From UBA2779 sp965232165 (GTDB lineage: Bacteria; Spirochaetota; Spirochaetia; DSM-2461), in assembly GCA_965232165.1 (NCBI GenBank), contig CBDDOY010000002.1, positions 806,001 through 870,000 of the forward strand: a DNA stretch of 64,000 nucleotides, in the 5' to 3' direction. Within the stretch, counting starts at the first letter, position 1, and every line of letters starts with the position of its first letter. The notes beneath the pieces are model-generated. The model had not been told where the DNA came from. It did not search any database and saw nothing but the letters and a program-made list of their open reading frames with translations. Both the position numbers and the translations under genes were made by a program. Of this stretch, positions 49,829-59,655 are shown piece after piece.

Positions 49829-51190
49829 CTATAGAATATATCTAGACAGATCCCTATTCTCCATAATCTTCATCAATCTTTCGTCGACGTAATCCCGTGT
49901 AATCACAATGGTCTGGCCATCCAGATTCGGCGCATCGAACGAAACCTTTTCCAGCAGGAGTTCCAATACGGTATGAAGCCGCCTGGCCCCTATGTTTTCG
50001 GTATGCGTATTCACTTCGGCAGCAATATCCGAAAGCCGCGCCACGGCTTCGTCCTGGAAAACGAGTTTGATGCCTTCGGTGGCAAGAAGTTCCTCATACT
50101 GCCTTGTCAAGGCATTCCGCGGCGAGGTAAGGATTTTGCAGAAGTCGGCCGCACTCAGGGGCTCAAGTTCAACCCTGAGCGGAAATCTTCCCTGGAGTTC
50201 GGGTATGAGATCTGAGGGCTTGGAGAGATTGAATGCACCGGCTGCAATGAATAAGATGTGGCTGGTATCCACCATTCCATATTTCGTATACACCGTCGAC
50301 CCCTCGACAATGGGCAATATGTCCCGCTGCACACCTTCCCGCGAAACATTTGGCCCGCTGGACTGGCCTTCTTTGCCGGCGATTTTATCAATCTCGTCGA
50401 TGAAGATAATGCCGCCGTTCTGCACTCTCTGCCTCGCTAATTCAGACGCGCTCTCCATATCGATGAGCTTCTCCTGCTGCTCGGCCTCAAGAATTTCTCT
50501 GGCCTTTGAAACCTTGACTTTGCGGGCCTTTTTCGCCCCCTGGAACATGGTGCCGAAACTGCTGAAATCAAAGCCCATCTGCTCGACTCCCCCGCCTGTG
50601 ATCACCTCCACATGAGGCATTCGTCCACTGCCCGCAGTGATTTCTACCATCTTGTCATCTAACTCACCGGCGTGAAGTTTCCTGCGAATCACTTCTCTGG
50701 CGTGTGCTCCTTTATCTGGTTCGACCGGCGTTTTGGAAGTCATGCCCTCAGGCGGAGGGGCATTCGAGCCGGGCACCAGTATGTCTAAAAGAATCTGTTC
50801 CGCTTCATCCTTCGCCGTTTTTTCGACCTTGGCCTTCATTTCCGATTTCACCATGTCGATGGCCCTGGCTATCAGGTCCCGCACCATGGACTCCACATCA
50901 CGGCCGACATAACCGACTTCGGTAAATTTCGTTGCCTCGACTTTGATGAACGGCGCATCGTCCAGTTTAGCCAGACGTCTGGCTATTTCTGTTTTCCCTA
51001 CTCCGGTGGGGCCTATCATGAGGATGTTTTTCGGCGCAACTTCATCCCTGATATCATCCGGCAGCACGGCCCTGCGCTGGCGATTTCTCAGGGCGATGGC
51101 AACGGCCTTCTTAGCGGCCCTCTGGCCTATTATGTATTGATCCAGGGCATCAACAATTTCTTGCGGAGTTAAGCCGATTAGCTTATTCAT
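49829..51190 (-). CDS. hslU: ATP-dependent protease ATPase subunit HslU
   Basis: 453 aa AAA+ unfoldase of the HslUV protease. LTPQEIVDALDQYIIGQ at the N-terminus, Walker A GPTGVGKT (60-67), Walker B in GGIIFIDEIDKIAG, the I-domain between about 110 and 240, and the C-terminal peptide ending ENRDLSRYIL, which docks into HslV and stimulates it. The start overlaps hslV by 8 bp, so the two subunits are coupled. Confidence 0.96.
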   Translation of the reverse strand: MNKLIGLTPQEIVDALDQYIIGQRAAKKAVAIALRNRQRRAVLPDDIRDEVAPKNILMIGPTGVGKTEIARRLAKLDDAPFIKVEATKFTEVGYVGRDVESMVRDLIARAIDMVKSEMKAKVEKTAKDEAEQILLDILVPGSNAPPPEGMTSKTPVEPDKGAHAREVIRRKLHAGELDDKMVEITAGSGRMPHVEVITGGGVEQMGFDFSSFGTMFQGAKKARKVKVSKAREILEAEQQEKLIDMESASELARQRVQNGGIIFIDEIDKIAGKEGQSSGPNVSREGVQRDILPIVEGSTVYTKYGMVDTSHILFIAAGAFNLSKPSDLIPELQGRFPLRVELEPLSAADFCKILTSPRNALTRQYEELLATEGIKLVFQDEAVARLSDIAAEVNTHTENIGARRLHTVLELLLEKVSFDAPNLDGQTIVITRDYVDERLMKIMENRDLSRYIL

Positions 51191-51728
51191 TTTTCAAGAC
51201 CTCCAATACGATATTCTTATTGGTATAGATACAGATATCTGCGGCAATTTCCAGGGACTTGCGGGCAATCTCGTCGGCCCCAAGTTCCGTGCCGTCCAAA
51301 TAGGCGCGTGCGGCGGCATAGGCAAAACTGCCGCCGCTCCCGATGGCAACGGCCTGGCCGTCCGGCTCAATGACATCGCCGGTTCCACTTAACAGCAGTG
51401 TCCGTTTCTTGTCGGCAACCAGCAGCATGGCCTCCAGTCTGCGAAGAATGCGATCGGTTCGCCATTCCTTGGCCAACTCCACCGCGGCCCTGGTTACATC
51501 GCCGGAGAACTCCTTCAGCTTGCCCTCAAACCGTTCTTCCAGTGTGAAGGCATCCGCCGTGGAACCGGCGAAACCCGCCAGAACCTTTCCTGAATAAAGG
51601 GGTCTAACCTTCTCGGCCCGCCCCTTTACTATAACGGCCTGTCCAAGAGTCACCTGACCATCTCCGGCCATCGCGACGAGGCTGTTCCTTCTCACAGCGA
51701 TTATTGTTGTTCCTTTTATTTCAATCAT
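51183..51728 (-). CDS. hslV: ATP-dependent protease peptidase subunit HslV
   Basis: 181 aa. An N-terminal-threonine peptidase. The body starts TTIIAVRRNSLVAMAGDGQV, with Thr7 as the expected catalytic residue after removal of a six-residue leader (MIEIKG); GSGGSFAYAAARAY is the second signature. The start is ATG 51728, overlapping the xerC stop by 8 bp; the longer frame from 51899 lies wholly inside xerC and is rejected. Confidence 0.95.
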   Translation of the reverse strand: MIEIKGTTIIAVRRNSLVAMAGDGQVTLGQAVIVKGRAEKVRPLYSGKVLAGFAGSTADAFTLEERFEGKLKEFSGDVTRAAVELAKEWRTDRILRRLEAMLLVADKKRTLLLSGTGDVIEPDGQAVAIGSGGSFAYAAARAYLDGTELGADEIARKSLEIAADICIYTNKNIVLEVLKNE

Positions 51729-52611
51729 TACGTCTCCCGTGAGGGTGCGAGTCCCTATACACCCTTTTAATACGCTCAATACCCGTATGGGTATAAATCT
51801 GTGTCGTAGAAAGGCTAGAGTGGCCCAATAACTCCTGCACAGTCCTGATATTCGCCCCTTCGTCGTAAATATGTGTAGCAAAACTATGCCTAAACGCATG
51901 GGGGTGAACCGATTTGTCCGTTCCGGCCTGCCCTGTATATTTATGGAGCAGATGCCTTGCTCCTCGAGGGGTTAACCTATTCCCTCTTCCGCTCAACAGA
52001 AGGGCCCGACGGCTATCGGGACTGTCAGAAACCTGCTTCAAACGGATGGGGCAATAGGCATCCAGCGCTTCGGCAGCCTTTGTCCCGATGAACACGAATC
52101 TCTCCCTATTACCTTTGCCCCGAATCCTTACCTGCCGTTTTTGCACATCATCAATGTTCAGGGAGCAGAGTTCTCCAATACGGCAGCCAGTGGAGTAGAG
52201 CATTTCCATCAGAACCCTATCTCTTTTCCCGCCGAAGTCATCGCCTGTAATACCAATGAGCGCATCGATTTCCTCATAGCTCAGATATACCGGAAGCCGC
52301 CGTCCCTGCCTGATAGAACGGATGTCTTGAAAGGGGTTTTCTCCCCCGCCGCCATGACGGCGGCACCAGTCGTAATAACTGTTCAGAGCCGCCAGCCTCC
52401 GATTAACCGAAGAGGCCGCAAACCGTTCCTTCGCCATACGCGTCAGAAATGAACGGGCATCTGTCTTCACCGCCTCGTCAGGTGCCAGCCTCCTGTCCGC
52501 AAGGAAGGCTATCCAGGCATCCAAGTCCTGTTTATACGCCCGCAATGTCGCATCTGAGAGCCGGTTAATATTCTTAAGATGGCATAGCCAGTCATGCACT
52601 CTGTAATTCAA
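51721..52611 (-). CDS. xerC: Tyrosine recombinase XerC
   Basis: 296 aa. A SAM-like N-terminal core-binding domain (about 1-100) precedes the catalytic domain with Arg144 (STGCRIGEL), His238-x-x-Arg241 (HPHAFRHSFATH), His264 (LLGHSSLSTTQ) and nucleophile Tyr273 (QIYTH). It resolves chromosome dimers at dif together with XerD. The TTG start at 52611 has GGAG 6 bases upstream within the end of dprA. It is assigned as XerC rather than XerD because of gene order (dprA-xerC-hslVU is common). No dif site was identified in the window. Confidence 0.88.
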   Translation of the reverse strand: MNYRVHDWLCHLKNINRLSDATLRAYKQDLDAWIAFLADRRLAPDEAVKTDARSFLTRMAKERFAASSVNRRLAALNSYYDWCRRHGGGGENPFQDIRSIRQGRRLPVYLSYEEIDALIGITGDDFGGKRDRVLMEMLYSTGCRIGELCSLNIDDVQKRQVRIRGKGNRERFVFIGTKAAEALDAYCPIRLKQVSDSPDSRRALLLSGRGNRLTPRGARHLLHKYTGQAGTDKSVHPHAFRHSFATHIYDEGANIRTVQELLGHSSLSTTQIYTHTGIERIKRVYRDSHPHGRRND

Positions 52612-53587
52612 ACCATGCTCCGGTATGCCGGAATATGCGTCCGGCCAACTCTGTCCTCATCAATCTGGCAAGTTCACCCGCATCCCTGGGGGCCGGCAGG
52701 GTTTTTACACTGCGTACGCCCATGATGATGCCCCAGTCCGCAAGCACATCGGCGGCTCCGCTCACCACTGCAGCCCCCTGCTGCTCAAGATTTCGGGTTC
52801 CCTCAAAAGTGCTCCCCTTCATCCCGGAAGAACCGACATAAATGTCCCGTCCCTGATCCAATGCGAAATCCGCCGTAATCAAGGCCCCTGATTTCTTCGG
52901 AGCCTGTACGATGACACCGCCTCGGCAGAGTCCGCTTAGAATACGATTCCTCCTTGGAAAGGCGTACTTCTGAGGGAAACGGCCAGGAGGCATCTCCCCG
53001 AGCAGCGCACCTCCGTTATTGAGAATCGCTGCAGCCAGAGTCCGATGCGAATACGGACTCGGTCTATCCAGTCCCCCCGCCAATACGGCCCAGGTGGGTC
53101 CACGTCCATCCAAGGCGCCCTCATGTGCCGCGCGGTCGATGCCAAAGGCTAATCCCGACACCACTGGATAGCCGCACAGAGCGAATTCGAGGCCCAGCTT
53201 ATAGGATTCCCTCAATCCTGCGGCAGTCGGCCTTCTGGTTCCAACGATGGCAATACAGGAATTAGCATTCGGAGAAACCACGCCCCGCCTATACAGGACA
53301 AGGGGCGGATCGCTGATCATGGAGAGATTCATCGGATAATCGGCATAGCCGAGTATGCTGCATTGTATATTGAGATGCCTTAAGCGGCGGATTTCCACCT
53401 CTGCCTCGCGAAGCAAGGCATCTACATCGATCCTTTTTCTTGACGAAGGCAGCCAGGTTTGATATATGCCGGCGGCATGGGCAAGGTCCCTTATATCTCT
53501 GCACTCCTTGAGCAGCCGCCATTTCACCCAGCCTCGGCACCCGGGAAAGCGGTTAACCGCAAGTACTAATTGGAGGCTATGATCCAT
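52592..53587 (-). CDS. dprA: DNA-processing protein DprA
   Basis: 331 aa. An N-terminal helical region is followed by the Rossmann-like DprA domain: IAIVGTRRPTAAG, VVSGLAFGIDRAAHEGAL, VLAGGLDRPSPYSHRTLA, GALLGEMPPG and FPRRNRILSGL. A short winged-helix-like tail follows. DprA loads RecA on incoming single-stranded DNA during transformation. The ATG at 53587 follows GGAGGGAAATT; the longer frame from 53722 overlaps the upstream gene and is rejected. It overlaps xerC by 20 bp and the TPR gene by 11 bp. Confidence 0.93.
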   Translation of the reverse strand: MDHSLQLVLAVNRFPGCRGWVKWRLLKECRDIRDLAHAAGIYQTWLPSSRKRIDVDALLREAEVEIRRLRHLNIQCSILGYADYPMNLSMISDPPLVLYRRGVVSPNANSCIAIVGTRRPTAAGLRESYKLGLEFALCGYPVVSGLAFGIDRAAHEGALDGRGPTWAVLAGGLDRPSPYSHRTLAAAILNNGGALLGEMPPGRFPQKYAFPRRNRILSGLCRGGVIVQAPKKSGALITADFALDQGRDIYVGSSGMKGSTFEGTRNLEQQGAAVVSGAADVLADWGIIMGVRSVKTLPAPRDAGELARLMRTELAGRIFRHTGAWFELQSA

Positions 53588-54329
53588 AATTTCCCTCCGA
53601 AACACGCCGGAACAGGTCTTTTGCTTTTTGCCTATCTTCTTCTGCCCCGGCGATGCGGTCAATTTCACCATAGACATCGAGGGCATCGGCAATCTGCCCA
53701 TTTTCCGTATAGGCCCTGGCAAGCAGGAAGCGCGCCTTCACATCACTTCGCTCAATTCTCAGATAGTTCTCCAATAATTCCGCCGCTTCTTGAAACCCGC
53801 CGAATTCATAGACCAGCAGCACGGCGAGTGCGTACATCGCAGGGGAGTAGCGCGGACTGATGGCCAACACGCGCCTATAGCCTGTTTCGGCCTGAGCAAT
53901 GAAATCCTTCCGGACAGCGGAATCAACAATAGAGAGGGCCATCTGCCCGGAGCAGAGCGCCCGTTTGTACAGCAGAACGGCACGGTTCGGTTCAATGTCG
54001 ATAGCTTCGTCAAAGGCTTCAATCGCCTTCCCCCACATCTGATAATCCATATATTTAAGACCTAGCAGACGCCAATAAGTTCCTAAGTCTCTCACCAATG
54101 AAATGGTTTTTTCCACCGCCGAATCCACTTTCCGCATATCACTCTTCAGACTCCTGACAGACTCGGCATCCTCCTCATTTCCATCCAATTCCGCCATGCG
54201 CCTGACTAGTTCATCCCTATTCTCTTTTCTGGCGCATGACATAAACGGGATTATCGAAGCGGCCATGAGAATCCATAAAATTTTTACACAACACATTTTA
54301 GAAATTCTGTGCTCTCTACATCGCATCAT
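53577..54329 (-). CDS. TPR-repeat lipoprotein of unknown function
   Basis: About 250 aa. A hydrophobic stretch followed by a lipobox (ILMAASIIPFMSC) marks a lipoprotein signal with a basic N-terminus. A helical region of about 70 residues and several tetratricopeptide repeats follow (for example MWGKAIEAFDEAIDIEPNRA, KARFLLARAYTENGQIADAL). It is probably a periplasmic scaffold anchored in the outer or inner membrane. The start is uncertain: an ATG at 54329 has AAGAGG 9 bases before it, and a shorter start at 54296 would sit directly before the signal helix. Position between xerD and dprA matches other spirochaete genomes, as far as I recall. Confidence 0.75.
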   Translation of the reverse strand: MMRCREHRISKMCCVKILWILMAASIIPFMSCARKENRDELVRRMAELDGNEEDAESVRSLKSDMRKVDSAVEKTISLVRDLGTYWRLLGLKYMDYQMWGKAIEAFDEAIDIEPNRAVLLYKRALCSGQMALSIVDSAVRKDFIAQAETGYRRVLAISPRYSPAMYALAVLLVYEFGGFQEAAELLENYLRIERSDVKARFLLARAYTENGQIADALDVYGEIDRIAGAEEDRQKAKDLFRRVSEGNYGS

Positions 54330-54334
54330 CAGCT

Positions 54335-55225
54335 TCATCCTCTTGGGTGATAGATTTTATGGGCATCGGCCAAATCATTGTTATTAAGATGCGTATAGAT
54401 TTGAGTCGTACTGATGTCCGCATGACCAAGAAGCTCCTGAACACTTCGCAAATCAGCGCCGCCACGCAATAAATGAGTGGCAAACGAATGCCTCAAAGTG
54501 TGTATTCTGCCGTTCACAGCAGCCTTGCCGGCGATGCCGCGGAATCTCTTCCACATTCCCTTGCGGCTCAGACCGGCCCCTCTGTTATTCAGAAAAACCC
54601 TGTTTGTCAGGGAAGTCTTCTTACTGAGCCTGGGGCGGCCCTGAGAGAGGTAACGGACGAGCCAAATCTCGGCATCATCCCCCAAGGGGACGAGTCTTTC
54701 TTTGGAACCTTTCCCCAGCACCCTGACCAAACCCTCTTTGATGAGAAGTTGAGAGAGTTCCAATTCGACGGCCTCACTAACCCTGAGCCCACAAGAGTAT
54801 ATCAGCTCAAACAGGGCTCTGTCCCGAAGTCCAAAAGGGGAATCCAAATCAATGGAATCGAGAAAGGCTTCCACCTCATTAATTTCCAAAACATCAGGAA
54901 GCCCCCGTGCAGCATGAGGCCGCTCCACATCACGGGATGGGTCATCCGCCCTATATCCCGAAGTCCTGAGGTATCCACAGAAGGATCGCAGAGAGCTGAC
55001 TATTCGTGATACCGTACCGGTCCTGAGCCCTGCCCGCACACTCCTGGATACAACATACGATTCGATATCCACGGCCTTGACAGCATTTATTTCGAGATGG
55101 TTCTCGTCGATCCATTTCATGAATCGTCGAATCTCCGCCGTATAAGTATTCACAGTGGATTCGGCCACTCGCAGCTCATACCTAAGATAACCCTCATAAT
55201 CTTCAATTAAATACTGTTTTTCCAA
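54335..55225 (-). CDS. xerD: Tyrosine recombinase XerD
   Basis: 296 aa, the same length as XerC. N-terminal DYEGYLRYELRVAESTVNTY, then catalytic Arg148 (SCGLRVSEAVEL), His242-x-x-Arg245 (IHTLRHSFATH), His268 (LLGHADISTTQ) and Tyr277 (QIYTH). It begins 2 bases after the ftsZ stop if the TTG at 55225 is used; an earlier TTG at 55261 lies in ftsZ. Assignment as XerD against XerC is from family resemblance and is less certain than the enzyme class. Confidence 0.85.
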   Translation of the reverse strand: MEKQYLIEDYEGYLRYELRVAESTVNTYTAEIRRFMKWIDENHLEINAVKAVDIESYVVSRSVRAGLRTGTVSRIVSSLRSFCGYLRTSGYRADDPSRDVERPHAARGLPDVLEINEVEAFLDSIDLDSPFGLRDRALFELIYSCGLRVSEAVELELSQLLIKEGLVRVLGKGSKERLVPLGDDAEIWLVRYLSQGRPRLSKKTSLTNRVFLNNRGAGLSRKGMWKRFRGIAGKAAVNGRIHTLRHSFATHLLRGGADLRSVQELLGHADISTTQIYTHLNNNDLADAHKIYHPRG

Positions 55226-55227
55226 TT

Positions 55228-56484
55228 TTATCTGGAATCCTTCCGGTCCGGGCTGCGCCAATAGGTCGGTACTGTCAAATCCACAGTGTCCGCATCATTC
55301 CCGCCCTGATTGAGGGGTTTCCAATTCTTCGCAGGGATTCCTGACCCCACCCCTCTGTCGTTAAGCTCATTCCATTCCTCGAAAGTCGCCTCCTTATTAT
55401 TATTGGGTCTATAATTAACTTTGCCATTCTGTTTGTCTTTCTCTGCAGGAGGGTTATTCTCTTGTTCTTTCTCCACCTCGTTATCCCGCAAATCAGATAC
55501 GCCTTTCTCCTCATCCCTGCCCGATTGACGGAACCCTGTCGCAATAACGGTCACACGGACCTCATCATTAAGACTCTCATCCGTAACCTGCCCGGCGATC
55601 ACAGCAGCCCCTTCAGCGGACTGCCCCCCGATGTATGATACTATTTCATCGTACTCCGCCATGGAGAGATCCTCTCCTCCTATGACATTCACCAACAACC
55701 CCGTCGCCCCGTCAATCCGCGGATTCTCGAGCAGCGGGTTTTCTATGGCCAGTTTCGCTGCTTCAATCGCTTTGTTTTCACCTTTTGCCCGGCCCATTCC
55801 CATTAGGGCGTCACCCTTGCCCTTCATGACCGAGCGGACATCGGCAAAATCAATGTTTATCCTCCCCCTGAGCATTATGATGTCAGAAATCCCTTGAATG
55901 CTCGTCTGCAGGACTTCATCGCCCTTTAAGAAGGCATCTACCATAGAGGTATTCTTCTTAACGACCTTGAGCAGGTTTTCATTCAGAATCGTAATCAAGG
56001 CATCGGCATGTTCTCTTAATCTGGCAATCCCTTGAGCAGCCGCTTCCATTTTGCCTCTTTTTTCGGAATGAAAGGGGAGGGTGACAATGGCGACCGTAAG
56101 GCAGCCGATATCCATAGCTATTCGGGCAATGACCGGAGCGGCGCCAGTTCCTGTCCCGCCGCCCATGCCGGCAGTGATAAAAACCATATCCGCACCCTGC
56201 AAAGATTTTCTTATTTCTTCTACATCTTCTTCGGCCGCCTGTCTGCCTACTTCAGGGTCTCCCCCGGCACCCAGACCCTTGGTTATCTGCCTTCCTAGAA
56301 GTATTTTTTTCGGCGCCAAAGATTCCCCCAATGCCTGCCCATCTGTGTTTACCGCAATAAAATCTATGCCTTCTATGCGGGAAGCCACCATTCTATCCAC
56401 GGCATTGCTTCCTCCGCCTCCGCAGCCAACAACTTTGATGACAGTCCTGCCAATAGGACTTTCATCAACAATATCCATATCCAT
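55228..56484 (-). CDS. ftsZ: Cell division protein FtsZ
   Basis: 418 aa tubulin-like GTPase forming the division ring. KVVGCGGGGSNAVDRM (17-32), tubulin signature GGGTGTGAAP (108-117) and the catalytic T7 loop NIDFADVRSVMKGKGDALMG are present. A polar, Asn/Glu/Lys-rich linker (about 325-385) leads to a C-terminal peptide VDLTVPTYWRS that binds FtsA and other partners. A strong AGGAGGGGG site precedes the ATG, suggesting high expression. Confidence 0.97.
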   Translation of the reverse strand: MDMDIVDESPIGRTVIKVVGCGGGGSNAVDRMVASRIEGIDFIAVNTDGQALGESLAPKKILLGRQITKGLGAGGDPEVGRQAAEEDVEEIRKSLQGADMVFITAGMGGGTGTGAAPVIARIAMDIGCLTVAIVTLPFHSEKRGKMEAAAQGIARLREHADALITILNENLLKVVKKNTSMVDAFLKGDEVLQTSIQGISDIIMLRGRINIDFADVRSVMKGKGDALMGMGRAKGENKAIEAAKLAIENPLLENPRIDGATGLLVNVIGGEDLSMAEYDEIVSYIGGQSAEGAAVIAGQVTDESLNDEVRVTVIATGFRQSGRDEEKGVSDLRDNEVEKEQENNPPAEKDKQNGKVNYRPNNNKEATFEEWNELNDRGVGSGIPAKNWKPLNQGGNDADTVDLTVPTYWRSPDRKDSR

Positions 56485-56513
56485 AGTCCCCCTCCTTAAT
56501 GATTGAATTCATA

Positions 56514-57752
56514 CTAAAAAAACTGACCAAATCCATTCTTCAGCCGACTTAAAAAAGTTCTTCTGGCATCTCCGAATGATGCGCTTACTTCCCGATTACA
56601 ATTTGCTTCGGCAGCGGCCATCTGTATCATTCCGGCAGCCACAGACCAGTCCGGCTCACAGCATTCGGACGGTAAATTCAAAGAAGGCTTCGGCTTCCCC
56701 CTACGCGCGGGTAAATCAAAAATTTCTCCCGCCAGTTCAACGGCGCCGTTGAGGAGAGAACCTCCGCCCGTGAGCACCAGGAATTCTATCGCGCCATTAC
56801 CGTATTGCTGTCTCCCTAGCTGTTTCCTGATAAGATCAAACATCTCGGCCATTCGTGGTTCAAGAAATTTTGCAAGAGAATCGATAGGAACAGAAACGTG
56901 CCCCTGCCCGCCGCTGCCGGGAACAAGCACACACTCGCCCGTCTCTTCGCCATTCAGCCAACAACCTGCCCACTCACGCTTCAACTTTTCCGCGGTGGAT
57001 ACAGATATGCCAAGAATCTTCGACAGGTCCGCTGTTGCGAGATAGCCGCCCACAGGGACAGAACCCATAGCCGTCGCGAATCCTTTATAGACCGTCATGA
57101 AATCCGTTCCACTGGCTCCGATATCGATCAACAGCACCCCTCGTTCCTTCTCTTCCTGCTTTAAGACGGAAGCAGATGAGGCCAGAATACCATGAGTCAT
57201 TTTCCCAACTCTGTAATCAGCCCGTTCAACCGCCTCCTTCACATTGCACACCATAGCCGTTGTGGCCGTGACAAGAAGAACTTCCGCCTCAAGTCGTTGA
57301 CCCAGCATGTTCAGAGGATTTCGGATCCCTCGCTGATGATCAACAGTGTAATTGAAAGGAAGGATGTGGATCGTATCTCGGTCACTTGGCAGGGATATGA
57401 CCGCTGCCTGCTCTATCGCCCTATCGATATCAGCCTGTTTTATCTCCTCTCTCTTTCGAGGAGATGTGGCGATTCCCTGTGAGTAATGACTCTCCACCGA
57501 AGTTCCCCCAATGGATATCCAAAGCTCCTGAACTGTTCTAAAGGCCTTCATTTCAGCTTTATCGACGGCAAGCTGAATACAGTTTCGAGCCTTCTCAATA
57601 TTGACGACAACACCATCGCGAATTCCTGAAGAGGCACACGAAAACCAGCCCGGATAGCTTATTGTACCGTCATCACGCATCTCACCTATCAAAACTCGCA
57701 CCATAGAATTCCCTACATTCAAAGCGGCGACAACCCGCCCGTCATTCATCAT
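56514..57752 (-). CDS. ftsA: Cell division protein FtsA
   Basis: 412 aa, actin-like membrane tether for FtsZ. VVAALNVGNSMVRVLIGEM, LLIDIGASGTDFMTVYKG, and FLVLTGGGSLLNGAVELA mark the actin fold, and the C-terminal amphipathic helix FLSRLKNGFGQFF targets the membrane. The ATG at 57752 shares the last base of the ftsQ stop and has GGAG 8 bases upstream; a GTG at 57761 is possible. Confidence 0.94.
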   Translation of the reverse strand: MMNDGRVVAALNVGNSMVRVLIGEMRDDGTISYPGWFSCASSGIRDGVVVNIEKARNCIQLAVDKAEMKAFRTVQELWISIGGTSVESHYSQGIATSPRKREEIKQADIDRAIEQAAVISLPSDRDTIHILPFNYTVDHQRGIRNPLNMLGQRLEAEVLLVTATTAMVCNVKEAVERADYRVGKMTHGILASSASVLKQEEKERGVLLIDIGASGTDFMTVYKGFATAMGSVPVGGYLATADLSKILGISVSTAEKLKREWAGCWLNGEETGECVLVPGSGGQGHVSVPIDSLAKFLEPRMAEMFDLIRKQLGRQQYGNGAIEFLVLTGGGSLLNGAVELAGEIFDLPARRGKPKPSLNLPSECCEPDWSVAAGMIQMAAAEANCNREVSASFGDARRTFLSRLKNGFGQFF

Positions 57753-58528
57753 CAGATCCACTCCACTCGGCGAAAAACCACGTTTTCACCTCTGATATCC
57801 GCCTCAACTACCTCTCCGGCGACACCGGATGAGAGGACATCAAGCACTAGCATACTCTGCTGAATTTTTGCACCAGTGAGACTCCTGCCAATCTTCACCG
57901 GGATATTGATATGATTCATATACAGCCGCAGCTCATATTTTCCATCCTCCTGAGGAAGGATCTCCAGTTCTGAAAGCAACGCGAATAATCTTGGATCATT
58001 CTTCTTCAATTCTGCTAATTCAAGTAAGAGAGGCTGCATGGATTCCGGCAACCTGGCCCCAAGCCTCGGTTTGCCGAATTGCGGTCCGGACAAAATGGGC
58101 AAACTCACGATATCAGAGGAATCACCCACTCTGATGATGTAGCCTTCGTTATCGAACACGGTGGGCAATAGTCCTTCTTCAGCGCCAAACAAGGTGATGG
58201 CTAAGGGTTTGCGGCGATACAAAAAAATTCTTAGAGCATCGGGAAACACCTTCAAGACACGGGCCTTCCGAATGACAGGATATGCCTCCAATCTCAATTC
58301 AAGCTCATCTACACCCAAACTGCTCCAGGTCTCACCTTCGATTCCAAGCATCATTAACAGTTGTTCATCCGAAACACCCAAATCGCTGTCGAGTATAATT
58401 CGGCGAATCACAAAGCGATGTGCAGACCAATAATTCCAGGCGAGCACTATCGCCAGGGCAAATGAAAGCATCAAGACCATGGCCCATGCCGCTTTCCGAA
58501 CCGGTGATTGATAAACTGATGACTTCAT
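57752..58528 (-). CDS. ftsQ: Cell division protein FtsQ/DivIB
   Basis: 258 aa. A short cytoplasmic N-terminus and one membrane helix (AAWAMVLMLSFALAIVLAWN) lead into a POTRA domain starting FVIRRIILDSDLGVSDEQLLMMLGI and the beta domain. It is part of the FtsQLB complex. The ATG at 58528 overlaps the ftsW stop as ATGA; a frame open to 58708 lies inside ftsW and is rejected. Confidence 0.9.
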   Translation of the reverse strand: MKSSVYQSPVRKAAWAMVLMLSFALAIVLAWNYWSAHRFVIRRIILDSDLGVSDEQLLMMLGIEGETWSSLGVDELELRLEAYPVIRKARVLKVFPDALRIFLYRRKPLAITLFGAEEGLLPTVFDNEGYIIRVGDSSDIVSLPILSGPQFGKPRLGARLPESMQPLLLELAELKKNDPRLFALLSELEILPQEDGKYELRLYMNHINIPVKIGRSLTGAKIQQSMLVLDVLSSGVAGEVVEADIRGENVVFRRVEWI

Positions 58529-59646
58529 GTGCGGTCCCCCGCGAAATTGAATATCAGCCCCAGGGAAACGAGAGTCATGAAAGCCGCAGACCCTCCCGCA
58601 GAAAACAGCGGCAAGGGCATGCCGGTGGCCGGCACCACCCCGGACACTACGGCGAAATTGACCAAAACCTGCCAGTAAATAGCCGTGACGAGGCCAAACA
58701 ATCCCCAACGGGAAAACTTATTTCGGACATTTCTAGCCGCTGACCAGCCTTTGACGGCGAATACCGTATACAGCCCCAGCACTGCCGCTATGCCGATCAA
58801 TCCTGATTCTTCGCCAATAACGGCAGCCAAAAAATCCGAATGGGCCGATGGAAGCCCGCCTTTTTTCACGACTCCCTGCCCCATGCCCTGTCCCCAGAGC
58901 CCCCCGCGCTCCAAGGCTGTCCTGGCTTTCAGAAGCTGATAACCCTTTCCAGCGGGATCGGCCCCTGGCTGCAGCCATGCCAGCACACGTTCTATTCGGT
59001 AAGACTTAGCCGCCAGCATTGCTGCTGAAATGATGCCCCCCGAGAGAGACAGAAGACCAATGGCGGCTCGTGAAACGCCGGCTGCAAAGAAGAGCATCAA
59101 CGCCAAAACCAGCAGATATGCCACCGTCGAAAAATCATTCTGGAAATACACAGAAAGTATTAAGACCGCGACGATGCAAAGAGACGGGAGAAAACCATGC
59201 CTTAAATCATCGAGTTTCTCCCTGTTCTTTTCCAGCATCCTCGCCAAGTATAAGACCAGCACAATGCGGGTGAGTTCTGACGGCTGAAAGGTTACCCCAA
59301 AGATATCTATCCACCTGCGGGCCCCTCCCGATTGGTATCCTATTCCCGGCAGATAGGTGAGACAGTTCAAGGCTAGAGCAATCCAGACGAGTGCGGGCAC
59401 TGAACGCCTGATGTATGTGCGCGGCACATGGTACACGCCGAATCCCGCAAGCGAACCCATTATTATGAGGATGAGCTGCCGCCGCCATATCCTGAAAGGA
59501 TCATCAAAAACGGCCCTGGCGAAATACCACGAGGCGGAGAAGAGATAGGCGATGCCAATGCCCAGCAGAAGCCATAGGAGCGCCAACATACCTCGCATCG
59601 GCTCTTCTCCCTCCCGCTCTTCGGGTATGAATAATCCTTGTTTCAT
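58525..59646 (-). CDS. ftsW: Septal peptidoglycan glycosyltransferase FtsW
   Basis: 373 aa SEDS-family polymerase with about ten membrane helices. The signature near residues 285-300 (ALERGGLWGQGMGQGVVKKGGLPSAHSDF split as two motifs) and AVIGEESGLIG are typical; VVSGVVPATGMPLPLFSAGGSA is the late loop. It pairs with an FtsI-type transpeptidase, which is not encoded in this cluster. A GGGGAG site precedes the ATG. Confidence 0.93.
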   Translation of the reverse strand: MKQGLFIPEEREGEEPMRGMLALLWLLLGIGIAYLFSASWYFARAVFDDPFRIWRRQLILIIMGSLAGFGVYHVPRTYIRRSVPALVWIALALNCLTYLPGIGYQSGGARRWIDIFGVTFQPSELTRIVLVLYLARMLEKNREKLDDLRHGFLPSLCIVAVLILSVYFQNDFSTVAYLLVLALMLFFAAGVSRAAIGLLSLSGGIISAAMLAAKSYRIERVLAWLQPGADPAGKGYQLLKARTALERGGLWGQGMGQGVVKKGGLPSAHSDFLAAVIGEESGLIGIAAVLGLYTVFAVKGWSAARNVRNKFSRWGLFGLVTAIYWQVLVNFAVVSGVVPATGMPLPLFSAGGSAAFMTLVSLGLIFNFAGDRT

Positions 59647-59655
59647 CGAACTCCC

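Noticed and set aside
51721..55225. Xer-type recombinases as signs of an integrated mobile element
   Set aside because: Both have full XerC/XerD length and motifs and lie in a housekeeping order with ftsZ, dprA and hslVU; no attachment sites or phage genes were seen.
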